Origin: Deltaproteobacteria bacterium
GTDB taxonomy: Bacteria; Desulfobacterota; DSM-4660; Desulfatiglandales; B25-G16
Direction of reading: 5' to 3'
Length of the DNA stretch: 6,484 nt
Assembly: GCA_019308645.1 (NCBI GenBank)
Contig: JAFDHR010000132.1
Span: 686-7,169 of the forward strand
The first letter of the stretch is position 1. Every line of letters begins with the position of its first letter. The translations under genes were made by a program, and so were the position numbers. Positions 5,700-6,484 of the stretch are shown piece after piece. The notes beneath the pieces are model-generated. The model ran no database searches and had not been told where the DNA came from. It saw nothing but the letters and a program-made list of their open reading frames with translations.

Positions 5700-6484
5700 A
5701 TGTGCGGCATTGCAGGCATATATCATTTAAATAGAAAAGCTGTCCCGGCCCATGCGCTTAAGAAAATGTGCGACGCCATGAAGCACCGAGGGCCGGACGA
5801 CGAAGGCTATGTTTTCTTTCACGTCAGGGATGAACCATACAAAAATGAAGGTTACTGGGTGGAGTTTACCCAGAATGTGCCCGCGGCCAGGAGCCGTGAA
5901 GAATGGGATCATGCCTTTAATGGGAACGGGGACTTCAACCTCGCCTTGGGCCACCGGCGTCTGTCTATCATTGACCTGACTCCCACCGGCCACCAGCCCA
6001 TGTCGAACCGCGCCAATGGCATCTGGGTCACGTTCAGCGGTGAGATTTACAATTTTAAGGAACTCCGTCAGCAGCTCAAAGAACTGGGACACTCTTTCTT
6101 TTCGCAATCAGATACCGAGGTCATCATTCATTTATATGAAGAATACGGCCTGGAGGCCATCAGGCGGCTCAATGGCATTTTCGCTTTTGCCCTTTGGGAC
6201 GGCCGAAAAAACATACTTATTCTTGCTCGTGATCGGTATGGCGCCAAGCCTCTTTATTATACCATTCAAAACAAGCTTTTGCTCTTTGCCTCAGAGATCA
6301 AGGCCTTGCTCCAGGTAGACAGCGTTCAGGCCCGACTGAGTAATCGCGCCCTCCTCGAGTACTTTACCTTTCAAAACACCTTTGGCGACACAACCTTGTT
6401 CGAGGACATATATCTCTTAGAACCCGGTCATTACCTCGTCATCGAAAACGACCGGATTACAAAGAAGCAATTCTGGGATTTTCG
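5700..6484 (+). CDS. asnB: Asparagine synthetase (glutamine-hydrolysing), AsnB family; 3' end missing
   Basis: The first 261 residues are visible and cover the class II glutaminase domain; the synthetase domain, with its SGGxDS ATP site, lies beyond the edge. Cys2 in MCGIAGIY becomes the N-terminal nucleophile after Met removal. HRGPDDEG (29-36), RRLSIIDL (86-93), GEIYNF (114-119), SDTEVI (137-142) and ARDRYGAKPLYY (177-188) are the family landmarks. Relative to E. coli AsnB there are about 37 extra residues between HRGPD and RRLSI. Ser113 also stands where the oxyanion-hole Asn (FNGEIYN) is usual. The family makes asparagine from aspartate, glutamine and ATP, but members in glycan clusters are thought to amidate uronic acids or other carboxyls, which fits here by context only. 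Codon choice is far more GC-rich than in the genes before it: 74 of 120 bases in 5881-6000 are G or C. There is no strong ribosome binding site. Confidence 0.93.
   Translation, partial: MCGIAGIYHLNRKAVPAHALKKMCDAMKHRGPDDEGYVFFHVRDEPYKNEGYWVEFTQNVPAARSREEWDHAFNGNGDFNLALGHRRLSIIDLTPTGHQPMSNRANGIWVTFSGEIYNFKELRQQLKELGHSFFSQSDTEVIIHLYEEYGLEAIRRLNGIFAFALWDGRKNILILARDRYGAKPLYYTIQNKLLLFASEIKALLQVDSVQARLSNRALLEYFTFQNTFGDTTLFEDIYLLEPGHYLVIENDRITKKQFWDF

Noticed and set aside
5727..6107. Minus-strand open frame of 126 codons
   Set aside because: It lies antisense within the clearly coding AsnB glutaminase domain; long antisense frames are common in GC-rich genes and no family motif is visible.
1..6484. 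CRISPR arrays, tRNA or rRNA genes, transposases, integrase, toxin-antitoxin or phage genes
   Set aside because: I saw no regular spaced repeats, tRNA-like cloverleaf ends or mobile-element protein motifs on either strand.

Overview
The window holds part of a tightly packed, all plus-strand gene cluster for building and decorating a surface or secreted glycan (O-antigen, capsule or exopolysaccharide type). Gene types and moderate-to-low GC fit a Gram-negative environmental bacterium, perhaps of the delta-proteobacterial kind. That placement is inference: there is no rRNA, tRNA or lineage-marker gene here.

Layout. Positions 2-976 carry the 3' part of a formyltransferase with the Asn/His/Asp catalytic set and a Fmt-type C-terminal domain. 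Its last codons run into a 72-base imperfect palindrome (920-991) that looks like a degenerate integron attC site and supplies the stop codon. The same frame then stays open for 56 more codons (977-1147), ending at the ribosome binding site of the next gene, so it looks like the orphaned tail of an older gene. From 1159 to 5481 four genes follow with no gaps: a GT-B glycosyltransferase, a DegT/DnrJ/EryC1/StrS aminotransferase, a FemAB-like GNAT acyltransferase and a PAPS-dependent sulfotransferase. They are joined by an abutting stop/start and by overlaps of 10 and 11 bases. A 218-base gap (5482-5699) holds a hairpin that resembles a collapsed copy of the first palindrome, plus a doubtful 43-codon ORF. 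From 5700 to the right edge is the N-terminal half of a class II glutamine-dependent asparagine synthetase (AsnB family), visibly richer in GC than the genes before it.

How they fit together (inference). The aminotransferase could put an amine on a nucleotide-linked keto-sugar. The formyltransferase or the FemAB-like protein could acylate that amine. The glycosyltransferase would transfer a sugar, the sulfotransferase would sulfate the chain, and the AsnB-like protein could amidate a carboxyl group such as a uronic acid. The most unusual signal is the attC-like element at the 3' end of the formyltransferase and the in-frame coding tail beyond it.
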